Positions 48,740 through 59,372 of a stretch of 64,000 nt of DNA are shown here, in pieces. The translations under genes were made by a program, and so were the position numbers. The notes under the pieces are model-generated. The model worked only from the letters and a program-made list of their open reading frames with translations, was not told the origin of the DNA and ran no database searches. This DNA comes from Homalodisca vitripennis. Taxonomy: Eukaryota; Arthropoda; Insecta; Hemiptera; Cicadellidae. The DNA is taken from assembly GCF_021130785.1 (NCBI RefSeq), contig NC_060213.1, forward strand, positions 132,818,001 through 132,882,000. Reading direction: 5' to 3'. Within the stretch, counting starts at the first letter, position 1, and every line of letters starts with the position of its first letter.

Positions 48740-49429
48740 AAGTTTTTTTCTAATAAAATCAATACTGAACCATATGCTTTTACTCCCCTACTTTGTAGTA
48801 TAGCTTTTATTGTTAAGATATAGCTAATACGCATCCATTTTGTTATATATACTTTTTTTCAGTATTTAATAGATTTAAAAACACAATAAAGTTTGAGATT
48901 TTTCTGAATAACCTATAAAATTGTTGAAAATCTAGAAAGCGTTTGGATGCATATTAGTTATATCTAAATAAGACATCTCCCATACTTCCACGACGAACAA
49001 GAAAGCCGTAAAAGTGCATGAGGTTTAACAATTTCCTTTTGGAGCTGGAATCAAGATGGCAGCCAGTACAAACGGGTCTTAAGGAAAAGACAAAGCCCCT
49101 TAAGACAATTTGGGCTATGTAGCTGACGAGATAAGTCTGTTCCCCTTCTTTGAATCATATGGTAAAATAAGAACAACTATAACTATTGAGACATAAATTG
49201 TTGAATTTATAAATAAATCAATAACCTAAAATGTTATAGATTTACGTTACTTCCTAACTCCACCCAGTATATGCTGCATTGAATGGGTTTTCTAAAATTA
49301 TACTCCGTGAAACTTGTTGTCCTGACTATGGCTTTTACTAAAGTAATTACACTGCTTTTATAAAGCACGGAAATTTCACCAAGGTCAAGAACGTACATTG
49401 AAAATGATTAATTTTTATTGTAAAATTGG
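48740..49429. other. Right-arm sequence without recognised gene
   Basis: Collinear with 16900-17590, including the CAAGATGGCAGCC phrase at 49052. Confidence 0.55.
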
Positions 49430-50590
49430 TGCATTTAGTTGAAGAAATCGTCTAAGTAAAACTAGGTCACCCCGCACCGATATAGTCCAATAACTTTTGA
49501 TGCAGTGTTGCCATATCGCTGCTGAGCCTCAACTGTTACCTGGTGAGTAGACAGATCAGTCATTTTTCATACACGTAAAAACTGGCTATAGTGGTAAGCG
49601 CGAGATTTATAATACATCAGCCAACAAAGGACTATTTCGGTGCTAACTACTGTAGTATGTCATTATTTACGAGTCAAAAGAAACTAAATTAAGGATAATG
49701 AGTTTATTACACTTTATATGTCTTGTAGACATTAAATGATTTAAAACTGTAGAAAATAGTATAACTAATCTATGAAAGAAACAGGATTTTTCCGTACATT
49801 TACCATTCATTGTTCAGTGAAAACAAAAAACCAATAACATTACGTTTCGGGATCTTCAATCTGATCTCTTATTCAGGTAAATAACTAACCTGACACATAA
49901 TTAGAAACTAGGTGAAACACATTTATATTTATAAATTAATGTATAAATAATTACATTTATAAAGAAATACATTTATCTTTCAAAACTGTCATACATGCAC
50001 TTTTAATTTTGTTTCTATTAGTCCAGGAAAATTCTTTAAAAACTACACTTTCTTCATAATGTATATGGTGCATTTTTTTTATAGCATGTTGAACTAATGT
50101 AGATTTTTAATTTTTTTTCTTTTTTATAATTGTAAATATGTTCTTTTAGCCTCGTTCCGTCTTGATGTTTAGCCGATATATTTTGTTGCATCTACAGTCG
50201 ATTTTATATATTACATTCTTGGTTTCCTGTTGCTTGTTTTTAGGACTTAATTTTTTTAAGTAGCTTCTTAGATTATTTTGCCATTAGTAAAAGAAGAAAT
50301 TCATTTATAGTTATTAATTGCAAACCATAATATCTACATAATATTTTATAATTTATTAGTTTTTGGTCTTTACAATTAGTTTTAAATTTTATTACAACTA
50401 TTTTATAATGTGTTTTTTCTTTTTTATACACATGTTTTTCTGTAAACAATAACTGATGATACCTTAACCGGCGAAAGCGCTTTTAAAATAAACATTGTGG
50501 AAGGATAAAAAATGTGGTGACTTCCATCGAGCGTACAAAGCAGAAACCCAATATTTGATGTCAATAATTCAGTAAGTTACTAACATCCTA
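49430..50590. other. Right-arm-specific block containing a dead PLE
   Basis: The left arm has unrelated sequence (including repeat C) at the corresponding place. Near 49479-49524 there is a phrase (GTCCAATAACTTTTGATGCA, then GTGTTGCCATATCG) that recurs inverted inside the Polinton-like element at 60211-60258. The rest is the PLE relic and an isolated PLE-end-like motif at 50453-50480. Confidence 0.55.
49840..50260 (-). pseudogene. Degenerate Penelope-like element, GIY-YIG region
   Basis: The minus strand reads, with frameshifts and stops, a GIY-YIG endonuclease: KNVIYKIDCRCNKIY (near 50220-50175) followed in another frame by YIG and TSRRNEAKR. Further on come LVQHAIKKMHHIHYEES, then VVFKEFSWTNRNKIKSACM near 50095-49990. 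Paired cysteines and the final Glu/Asn-rich helix match the PLE type of this nuclease. Downstream on the same strand (about 49880-49840) is a CTGAA...GATCCCGAAACG phrase typical of PLE 3' ends. It is clearly dead and older than the PLE in the spacer. Confidence 0.65.
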
Positions 50591-50696
50591 ATTTACGCAC
50601 TTAGATGAATCTTCTCTTTGTTCACCTATGATAAGAAGGTGAAGAAATCTGCCATTTCATTAGTTATAAAAGTATCTTTGCGCTGCTTCCATATAA

Positions 50697-50702
50697 GTAG
50701 TT
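50697..50702 (+). repeat. Target-site duplication, left (GTAGTT)
   Basis: GTAGTT immediately precedes AGTAGACC, the left end of the Polinton-like element. The same hexamer follows the right end at 62005-62010. Six base pairs is the duplication length made by Polinton/retroviral-type integrases. Confidence 0.85.
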
Positions 50703-50729
50703 AGTAGACCTAGCGCAGAATGAGCGCTA

Positions 50730-50805
50730 ACATGGGCTCTTATGGAGTTATTTTAACATGGGCTCTTATGGCGATATTTTAACATTGTCTCTTATGGGAG
50801 ATACA
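50730..50805 (+). repeat. Subterminal 26-bp direct repeats (x3) in the TIR
   Basis: ACATGGGCTCTTATGG starts at 50730 and 50756, and ACATTGTCTCTTATGG at 50782, each followed by an AGTTATTTTA-like tail: an exact 26-bp spacing. The same array is mirrored at about 61902-61977. Positioned 27 bp from the terminus, these could bind integrase, terminal protein or polymerase. Confidence 0.8.
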
Positions 50806-51019
50806 TTTCGGTGTTTCCTAACCACAGGCTTCCTGTTTTCCGACGACTTATCTCAACCTAGACTTCCTGTTTGTCACACACCTATTTATCTCTGACTTTC
50901 TGTACTGCTTAACCACCCGTCCACAGGTTCCGTGTCGACGTCTATTGACACTCACCTTTTTGAGTACCTGAGAGTCTTAACACTCGCACCCGCGTATCTG
51001 ATGGCTCCTACCGGAGTCC

Positions 51020-51850
51020 GACACTGTCCTACTACCTCCCATACTCCGAGCCAGACGTAACGCCCATACCCGGTTTTTGACCGCCTAACCTTTACCGGCC
51101 ATGCACGACATATTCCGTCACCCATCTTTTCGAGTACCGGAGCGCATGAAAAAAACACACCCACATTTCTAACGGCCCCTGCCCAAACATTTCGATTGCC
51201 TCCAATACTTAGGGCTCTTAACCACATATATTGCCCACACTGTTATTTATAACACTCCACTCCAGGACCTAGCCGCCCATCTATACCCCCGTCTCTTGCA
51301 GACCTACACCTGAACAGTCCCTCACAGGGTTCCAACTTATACCCAAATCGGTACTCTGACCGCCTACCTTTTATCGGATGAATGATGAACTTTTAAACGT
51401 GTGCTTTCACCCTGCCGAGACCCTACACTTTTCGATTGCCTCCAGTACTCCTAGCCGAGCGTATCGCTCTTACCCGAATTTTGACCAATTTACAGTCCAA
51501 TGTACCACATAGGCCTGCAATAGCCCGTCTCCCGGACTTGCTAAGACCTGCACCTGTATTTTTAATGGTCGCTACAGAAACCTCACACTATCCTATTACC
51601 TCTCATACCTCGGCTCTTAACCACGGATATTGCACATACTACGATTTCTAACTCCCCGACCTTTACGTGTGTATACGCCTACAGCCTCCAACCTCTCTCT
51701 TGTGTACCCAAGCGTCTTCAGGCCCTCACCCTCACACTGACAGGACAACAACACTTTCCAACTGCCTCCCGTAGTACCCAGGGGTATCATCCATACCCAA
51801 TTGTAGACCACCTACACATTACCGACTAGTATCCACAAAGTCCAACAGGC
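51020..51850 (+). repeat. Reiterated diverged modules within the TIR
   Basis: The phrase YTRCCTCCMRTACT recurs near 51034, 51190, 51437, 51594 and 51768. It is often followed by GCTCTTAACCAC or by TACCCGGTTTTTGACCGCCTA-like text. The TIR therefore seems to have grown by tandem duplication of a module of roughly 150-250 bp. Mirrored in 60850-61690. Confidence 0.6.
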
Positions 51851-52146
51851 ATCCATATATGTCGTTCACCACGTCTCTTAGCCCTTACACATACTCCACG
51901 ACTCCACACTCTAAAGTGTTTACTACGCGTAGCGTCACATTCGAAAATTGTCTTCCCACCATTAATACCCTGTACTGGTTCCCACGCATTTAGTTAACAC
52001 CTTTACCGTATTAATCTCCATATACGAGTATTTACCGAGCACATCGCACAATATTAGTTAGCCTTACCTTTGTGGGGAGGTTCAACATATTCCTCCCGAG
52101 ATCCCCATTAAAAAAAACAGGGCCTAACACGGCACTCTCATTTTAC

Positions 52147-53400
52147 TGACAAATATTCATACATTACCTGAACGTGTAATGCTAATATTTACCGAGTACT
52201 TTCCCAACAGGATGTTCTCATCCCGAGGTCCTAGTCTCAAGCTAACAGCTTATAACACGAGGCGTACATTCTGAGCGATTACTATTTGCCGATCAGTGCC
52301 GGTGCATATGTTTCAATACCTGGACATCTAATGTCTACGAAGTACTTCATATACTCTTATTCCACGCAGCCCATCACGGAACCCTAATTTCTGTTACCTT
52401 TCACTTGGATGTCTATCACTTCACCTCGGGACCCCACTCTCAAGCAGACGTAACCGGCAATTAAAAGAACCGTATTTCGTTATTAACAAAGCACCATACA
52501 TTTATTTCAACTACTGCTTGGACATTTAGTTTCCATATTAATCAAGTATTTTGTTTTCACTTAACCCACGCCTCCCTTTACGGCACCCCAACTTTTTATC
52601 CACATTAAATCCACCATCACTTTCTAACGGCCAGGCTCTCATTTTCATAATATCAAGCGAACGTAGCTTAATACGGAGTACCATCCCATACAATTTAAGC
52701 TTTACCGTGTGTACGTATATCTGTCGCTTATACTTGAACATCTAAAGGCCCATCATACCTCACTATGGTTTCCTAGCTGTTCCCTTACTTTCATTTATTT
52801 ATAAAGAGATGCATACAGAGGTATTAGTCCAATCGTCTCGAGACCCCGAGTTTACATAAAATCAATATTATACAGCGATATACTAATGTTTATATTATAA
52901 TCTATGCTAGCACTTTATGAAATCTCGACCACAGTGACTTACGGTACTCATTGCACCGGCTCAAGACACTGATCGCGACCGACAGTTTGCGGTTGGCGGT
53001 TACCTGTATCCTCGGACTCTGATCATTCATTTTCTACAACAATATTAAAACTAATAACTATTATAATACCTTCAGTACAGCACGGGATATCTGCCATCCT
53101 GAATACAGCCGGAATAATACATAGGTACTGCATTCGGTGAGTAATAAGTTTTAATTTTTCTCCCGAGTGTAATGTAAAGAGCTTTAACTTATTTATAGTC
53201 TATTTTTCAAAAAACGTATCACGCTTCGTATACTTTGAATGTAGTTAATCATACCGGATGCGATGATTGAGGTTTGCGGTTACCTGTAAAAACCCAGACG
53301 AGTAACGGTACAGCTGCAACCGCAATTTTAAGAGACCTCATTGGTCGGAATAAGCGCGTCCCTGATTGGTCTAAATTAGTGTCCCAGAGCTCCCATTGGT
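52147..53400. other. Polinton interior, left non-coding part
   Basis: No significant ORF. A short direct repeat GCGGTTACCTGTA occurs near 52998 and 53277. Composition resembles the TIR, then becomes AT-rich. Confidence 0.5.
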
Positions 53401-53408
53401 CGGCTCCC

Positions 53409-53472
53409 TATAAAAGCGGCAACATTCTTCTCTCTCGTCAGTTTTTCAGTGGACGTCAAAGAGGCAGGACGT
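53409..53472 (+). promoter_or_regulatory. Core promoter: TATA box, initiator and DPE
   Basis: TATAAAAG at 53409-53416 and an arthropod-type initiator TCAGTT at 53438-53443 put the start at A53440, 31 bp from the first T of the TATA box. GGACGT at 53467-53472 fits the DPE consensus RGWYVT at exactly +28 to +33. All three elements at canonical spacing are unlikely by chance. It points toward the polymerase ORF, 654 bp downstream. Confidence 0.75.
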
Positions 53473-54093
53473 GTGTTGAGTGCTCTGCTCAGTGTTATTT
53501 TAGTGTTATCGAGTGGTTGTATTTTTAAAGCTATAGTGACGCTTTCTTAGAGTGAGTCAGCGGTGTTAGTGTGTTTTATATTTATTAAGTGCTTTTTTAC
53601 TATCATAGTAATTTTATAAAAGTAAATTAGCTTATAGGAGTTTTATTACATTTTCAGTTTATTAAGTGCTTGTGCTTTATTTAGCGATCACAGACATTAA
53701 ACTCCTTTACACTGTGTGTGTTCTTAAAGTGTTTATACTATTGTTCCTTTGTTATTAAATCTAATACAGTGTTATTGTGTTTTTCTGAAAGTGAACAAGT
53801 TAATTCGTTGTGTTACTGTGTTTGTATCGTAGTGACAAACCCAACATTGATTTCGTTCATTTATTTATGTGTCGTATTTATAATCAAGTTTTGTGTAATT
53901 TATTTCGGTTATTACATCATACCATAGTGCACTGTAAAAAAGTTTACTGCGCATGCGCAGCTCCTACACTTACTTAAGCGCGTAACGTGGTCTTCTTGTC
54001 ATTCTTAGACGTGACGTTGAACAGTCAACACCCATTCCAAAAGCTTGTATCAAAGCTGCTTGCTGTATTATTTTAGAGCTAATTACATACAAT
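53473..54093 (+). other. Long leader of the polymerase transcript
   Basis: AT-rich, with no ORF of note other than 53718-53927, which I consider chance. It may contain an intron; I could not pick convincing borders. Contains the 12-bp palindrome at 53948. Confidence 0.45.
53948..53959. promoter_or_regulatory. Palindromic TGCGCATGCGCA (NRF1/EWG-type site)
   Basis: A perfect 12-bp palindrome matching the YGCGCAYGCGCR consensus bound by NRF-1 and its insect orthologue Erect wing. It lies 146 bp before the polymerase start codon. CpG-rich in an AT-rich context. Function is inferred from the motif only. Confidence 0.5.
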
Positions 54094-57000
54094 ATGGATC
54101 CCGTAAAAGTTTTGCATACCAATGAAACCTACTGTAGAAGGTTTAGAACATATGGGTCAGAAACAGTTTTCAAGTTTAACCCAGTACCCCAAGGAGTGTC
54201 CGAACTTGATTGGATTAAAAAGGGTTTTCGGGAGTATTGTCGAAAAGGCGAAAGCCGGTACTACCGAAAATGACTACCTAGGCTTCACTTTAGATTCTCT
54301 GAATTTCAGAACGAAAGATTCCGGATATATCGCTTATAGACCTGCAAATCAAGTTCACGGGGATATAATTTGGGATATATTTGGAAAACTTATCCAAAGT
54401 AATACGGATTCGATAAAGTCCATGGACACATTTAGAGTTAAGTGCATCCGCACCAATATTCCAGTAGGCAGTGGTAGCCTCAGAAGACCTGGTTTGTATA
54501 ATAACTTTGAAGAAGAATGTAAAGCACGTAGAGGTATCGTAGTCATTAAGAATAGCGATAGTCTGTGTCTGCCCCGAGCTATAGTCGTAGCAAAAGCCTA
54601 TGCCAAAAAAGATCCTCAATTCAAGGCTATACGTGAAGACAAGGGTAAGCGACAAACTCTTAGAGCCCAAAAATTGATGACCAAAGCCGGGGTCCAAATT
54701 TCAGAACGGGGAGCTGGGACCCCCGAACTTTCAAAATTTCAAGACCACCTCAAAAAATATAATATTACAGTTTATAATTACGATAATAAGGGTCGAGATG
54801 TGTATTTTTCAGGTAGTAACGATGATGCTTTGTACAAAATTAACTTGTTGTATCACGAAGGCCATTATAATGTAATCACATCCCTCACTGCAGCCTTTTC
54901 ATGCCATTTTTTCTGCGAAGCATGCCATGTCCCTTACGACCACAAAGGTTTACACAGGTGTTCAAATATCTGTCCTGCGTGTCAGACCCTATCTCCTCCA
55001 CCGTGTAAAGAGGAGCATGGGGGAATTTTGTGCCCTGATTGTAACATGACCATGAAAAATCAGAACTGTTTTGCGGCTCATAAGAGTGAACGTTGTAAGT
55101 CGGTAAAAAAATGCTTACGGTGCCAAAGACTTGTGTTTTTGAACAGTCGTAAAACTAAACATGTATGCGGTGAAGTCTTTTGCAAAATCTGTAACGAATT
55201 CATGCCCCCAAACCATCAATGTTACATGCGGGTCGACACAAACAAACCAAAAACCAAAGACTTTCTTTTCATTTTCTTTGATTTAGAAACTCGCCAAGAC
55301 GAAATTTTAGCCGAAAACTCAAAAATTCATAAAGTTAACCTTTGTGTTTCTCAACAATTTTGTTGGAAATGTATTAATGGTAAATCTTGTGAAATGTGCA
55401 AAGACCGAACAAAGATCTTTGATAGTGATCCTGTGAATCAATTTATGAATTACGTAATGGAGGAGAGAAAAAAATTCAAAAACGTATGTGTAATGGCTCA
55501 TAACGGTCAGGGTTTTGATTTTCAATTTCTGTTAAAGTATGTTCTCGAACAAACAAAATTCACTCCAGAGCTAATCATGCGTGGCACTAAAGTCATTCTC
55601 ATGGAACTGGATAACGTCAGATTTATCGATTCGCTAAATTATTTTCCCCATGGCCCTCTCTGCATTACCCAAAGCCTTTGACCTCCCCCCGGAGAAGAAG
55701 AAGGGTTACTTCCCTCATCTTTTCAACACTTTGGCAAACCAAAATTATGTAGGCCCTATACCAGCCAAGGAGTACTATTGCCCTGAATCCATGTTTGAGA
55801 AGTCTTACAAAGATTTTGAAAATTGGCACAACGACCAACTTAACCAAAATGTAGTTTTTTACTTTCAAAAAGAGTTGGTCGAGTACTGTATCTCCGATGT
55901 GGAGATACTGGCGCAAGCGTGTATTAAGTTTAGAAACATGTTTTTGAAAGAATGTAATGTAGATCCGTTCATGGAAGCCGTCACCATTGCCAGCGCCTGT
56001 AATCTGGTGTTTAGACGGAATTTATTAAAACCCAACACTATTGGCCTGGTTCCTAAAAACGGATACCGTATGGTTGATAACCAATCGCCTATTGCTTTAC
56101 AATGGCTGAGCTGGGAGGAAGAACAGCGTAGTGTCCGCATTCAGCATGCGGGGAGGGACAGAGAAGTTAAAATCGAGGGATTAAAAGTAGACGGTTTTGA
56201 CGGAGAACGAATCTATGAATTTCAGGGCTGTTATTTCCATGGGTGCCCAAAATGTTTTCCATTTAATAGAGAAGAACCACTCAAAGAGGACCCTTCCGAC
56301 TCCCTGCACTTAAGGTTCGAGAGAACCAAAGCTAAAATGGCTCGTCTCCGAGCATCTGACTATGAAGTAATTGAAATGTGGGAGTGTAAATTCAATCATT
56401 TAAAGAAAGAACAACAATTGGATTATCTAAATTTTCTCCCCATTCTAAGCACAATCCCACTCAATCCCAGAGATGCCTTCTTCGGGGGAAGGACAGGCAA
56501 TGCAAAATCTTATCACAAGTGCGAGGACGGGGAAACAATTCAGTATGTAGACGTTTGCTCCTTGTACCCGTTTGTCAATAAGTTTTCTCCTTATGTTTTA
56601 TCCCATCCAAAAATATATGTAGGGGACAAGGAGTGTAGAGAAAGAGGCATGGAGGCCGAAGGTCTCATGAAATGTAAAGTATTGCCTCCACTAAATTTGT
56701 ACCATCCCGTCCTTCCAGCACGCATGAACAATAAATTAATGTTTGTTTTATGCCGTACATGTGGTCTAGAAATGCTAAACACAGACTGTAACCATAACAT
56801 CGAAGAAAGAGCATTGACAGGGACATGGACAATGCAGGAAATACGAAAGGCTGTAGAAAAAGGATACAAAATTTTAAAAATGTACGAGCTTTGGGATTAT
56901 AAAATGATTACTTACGAAGACGGTGGTCTTTTTACGGATTTTATTAACAAATTTCTCAAGATTAAACAGGAGGCATCGGGCTACCCCTCTTGGTGCCTCA

Positions 57001-57847
57001 CTGAAGAGGACAAGGCTAAGTACGTTCAAAATTATTATGAACACGAAGGTGTCAGACTTGACCCTTTCAAAATTGAAAAGAACGGAGGTCTTCGCTCCCT
57101 TGCTAAATTGATGTTAAATTCTTTCTGGGGTAAATTTGGTCAAAGGGAAAATCAGACAAAAAACATCAATCATAAGAGACCCTTTTGAATACTTTCAGTT
57201 GCTGTCCAACCCTGAAATAGATGTAAATACTACTCAAATTATTAACGATACTGTACTAATTGTCAAACTGGCAGCATATTGAAGAAGCCGCAGAGGCCCT
57301 AAGGACAGTGAATGTTGTGGTTGCAGCATTTACAACGTCACATGCTCGATTAAAATTGTATGAACACTTAGAAAAGTTAGGGAGGCAAGTTCTTTACTAT
57401 GATACAGACAGTGTCCTTTACGTACACAGGGAGAGTATGCACAAGGTCCCCACAGGGGACTACTTGGGCGAAATGACCGACGAGTTGGCTGACTATGGTC
57501 CAGGGTCATACATAGTAGAATTTGTTTCCGGAGGCCCCAAGACCTACGCCTATCTTGTCTGGTCAACAAATAAAAACGCACTAGTTGAAGTTTGTAAAAT
57601 AAAAGGCCTTACTCTAAATTTAAAAACTAGTGAAAAATTAAATTTCGAAACATTGAAAGCATTAGTTCTGAGTAATTCATTTGACTCAGTGGACATCGAA
57701 GAGAACAGAATAAGACGAACCAAGGACAAAGACATTGTTACAGTCAAAGAAACGAAGTCTTTTAAAATTACAGGACCCAAAAGGAGACTCGAAGGGCCCT
57801 ACGATACTGTACCGTTTGGATTTAAGAAACAAAAATTAATACTCTAA
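54094..57847 (+). CDS. Protein-primed family B DNA polymerase (Polinton pPolB), four frameshifts
   Basis: About 1250 codons, read in pieces: start ATG 54094 (MDPVKVLHTNETY); shift near 54244; long piece to about 55649; piece 55650-57160; short piece to about 57265; last piece to the stop at 57847. It replicates the element from its ends using a protein primer. In order: an N-terminal region typical of Polinton polymerases (FTLDSLNFR; VKCIRTNIP); a cysteine-rich zinc-binding-like stretch (54900-55240, several CxxC pairs); exonuclease motifs FFDLET (Asp at 55280), AHNGQGFD (55495-55518) and YCISDVEIL (55884-55910); polymerase motif A DVCSLYP (56550-56570); motif B KLMLNSFWGKFGQ (57105-57143); motif C YYDTDS (57395-57412); and a FVSGGPKTYAY end segment (from 57521). 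All catalytic residues I can check are present. Every shift is one extra base in a homopolymer (A4, C4, A6, A3), so sequencing error, decay or slippage must be considered. Function is certain at family level. Confidence 0.93.
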
Positions 57848-57925
57848 CATGTTTAAAAAACTACATTTTCACCAATCACAACGTTAAAAATTCCATTACA
57901 AATCCTGAGACATACATAGAGAGAA

Positions 57926-57931
57926 AATAAA
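57926..57931 (+). promoter_or_regulatory. Polyadenylation signal AATAAA
   Basis: AATAAA lies 79 bp after the polymerase stop codon, a normal 3' UTR distance. Confidence 0.55.
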
Positions 57932-57944
57932 TGTAATTATAACC

Positions 57945-58000
57945 CACCACATCCGTGGGTTGTGGCCGAACGTTCGTTGTAACGCTTCCTTCAGATGTGT
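57945..58000. repeat. Inverted repeat cluster after the polymerase gene
   Basis: AACCCA pairs with TGGGTT, CCACA with TGTGG, and CGAACGTTCG is a 10-bp palindrome. The phrase GGGTTGTGGCCGAA resembles GGGTGGTTGGCCGAA in the next hairpin (58164-58178). Confidence 0.45.
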
Positions 58001-58140
58001 ACTACTATTGAATTATGTTATGAGAGCTGACCACGAGTAAAAATTTGAGATTATTTTATTATACAGGTATTTCAATTACGTACAAAAGAACTTTTTAAAT
58101 ACTAGATAATTGTACTGTATTATTACAGCCATTACATATA

Positions 58141-58189
58141 ATTTTGCACTCCAGACCCTTCTTTGGGTGGTTGGCCGAAAGTGCAAAAT
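58141..58189. ncRNA. Strong nested hairpin of unknown function
   Basis: ATTTTGCACT (58141-58150) pairs perfectly with AGTGCAAAAT (58180-58189). Inside, CCA pairs with TGG and ACCC with GGGT around a small loop. A nearly continuous stem in a 49-nt window is notable. It could be a structured RNA, a transcription end or a replication signal; nothing in the sequence decides. Confidence 0.5.
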
Positions 58190-58293
58190 ACAAGTGTTTT
58201 GAGTGTATATCTGCCCCCATCATCTTTACCTTCAAATGTCACGTAAGTGTGAATGTTTGATCACCCTCGCGTCAAGGGAACGTCTGCTTCTAA

Positions 58294-58542
58294 GGCCGGC
58301 GTAAAACCCGTAAGTCCTGGAGCAGTTCGACCTCTTTCACGGCCGGCTTAAAAACCCGTAAGCCCGGGAGAGGTTGACCCTTGGACAGTGTAGAGGGTGA
58401 GACTGATTCGAAGGAGCGAATGTGGGAACTCAGTAGGATGCGTGGACTTGGGCATGGAGATGATGAACAAGTCTATGCTCCGAACGGCTCAGTATGAATG
58501 AGGTCTCTAAGGCAAGCCTAAACCCTGTAAGTCCTGGGACCG
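58294..58542 (+). repeat. Three diverged GGCCGGC...CCCGTAAG modules
   Basis: Units at 58294-58332, 58341-58379 and 58511-58542 share GGCCGGC/GGCAAGC, then TAAAACCCGTAAG, then TCCTGGGA-like text. The first two also share GTTCGACC/GTTGACC. GC-rich, non-coding. Confidence 0.7.
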
Positions 58543-58599
58543 TGATTGTGTAATATAGTGACCACATTGAATGTGTACTGATGAAGGAGCCGATAAACG

Positions 58600-59000
58600 C
58601 TGATTTCCCTCTTCTTAAGCCCTCTGATGCAGCAAACTGTTAGATACGTCATTACATAGTTATTTGCTCGAATGTTAGCATTTTATATTTGTTTATTGTT
58701 TTTAATAACATAAATACCTTCCAGTGTATGGATAAAGTCAATTATCACAAACATTTTACTATACCGATTTTTCTACGTCACTTAAATATGCTCTTATGTG
58801 TGATCTCAGGTCCACTTCAATACATACACGCTGACATATCCATCAAACACTATTCACTCTGTAATTTCACCGCAAAATCAGAATGTCTATGAGCTTTAAA
58901 TAATTATGCCCCTCAAACACTCACATGCACTACACAGGCTTACAGGTGGATACCAACAGTTTTATTTATAAATTTGTAGTTGACTCGTCTCATGTTCATT
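58600..59000. other. Polinton interior without recognised gene
   Basis: A 67-codon ORF (58689-58892) has AT-driven composition and no recognisable signature. Confidence 0.4.
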
Positions 59001-59027
59001 CGCAAATGAGCACTCAGAGCGTTTAAC

Positions 59028-59372
59028 ATGGCAACCTTCCTTAAGCTTGAATCTAGAAATACGGTTAACAGAAGTGAGAGGTTTCGTACCACACGTGAAG
59101 AACTAACGTTTATACTGACCTCTCCCATTGACTCAATAGATTGGCCCCTAGCATTTTCAGAGTACATTGTCGATCATATAAAAGATGGAGCCTCACCTAC
59201 TGATCACTTTGTAATTACAATAGGGATTATACCTTTCATGGCAGCATCTAAATTAACCTCTTACGTGTTTGATGATGCGCTTGAGAAGACATTCGTTAAT
59301 GTGGAAACATTGATAGGGCCTTTAATTGTGACAGCAGCTATAGTAAAAGTACCTGAGCAGTTTCTTCAGTAA
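59028..59372 (+). CDS. 114-codon ORF of unknown function in the Polinton-like element
   Basis: Starts MATFLKLESRNTVNRSERF and contains SPIDSIDWPLAFSEYIVD, then a hydrophobic ITIGIIPFMAASKL segment (about residues 64-77) and LIGPLIVTAAIVKV near the C-terminus. Composition is balanced and protein-like, unlike chance ORFs in AT-rich DNA. It lies downstream of the polymerase in the same orientation and could be a virion-like or accessory protein reduced in this lineage. I recognise no Polinton family in it. A GC-rich 84-codon ORF at 59699-59953 further on is less convincing. Confidence 0.45.
   Translation: MATFLKLESRNTVNRSERFRTTREELTFILTSPIDSIDWPLAFSEYIVDHIKDGASPTDHFVITIGIIPFMAASKLTSYVFDDALEKTFVNVETLIGPLIVTAAIVKVPEQFLQ

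Larger units (their letters stand above)
50703..52146 (+). repeat. Left terminal inverted repeat, about 1444 bp
   Basis: The reverse complement of 60562-62004 matches base for base in the stretches I compared (the outer 300 bp and the regions of the small ORFs). Mismatches were noticed only near the inner edge (52110-52120). Near-identity implies recent insertion or repair-based homogenisation. Small ORFs inside (51436-51651 plus strand, 51617-51811 minus strand) are mirrored exactly in the other repeat and look non-coding. Confidence 0.95.

Noticed and set aside
51436..51811. 71- and 64-codon ORFs in the left TIR, identical to those in the right TIR
   Set aside because: Identity follows from the TIRs being near identical. 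They overlap on opposite strands, lack motifs and lie in reiterated non-coding modules.
54290..54697. 135-codon minus-strand ORF and other antisense ORFs in 54290-57780
   Set aside because: Shadows of the polymerase gene; no independent signal.
58578..58600. Hammerhead-like CTGATGAAGGAGCC followed by GATAAACG in the Polinton
   Set aside because: The GAAA core is interrupted by U and stem II would have only two pairs, so it does not meet the minimum fold.
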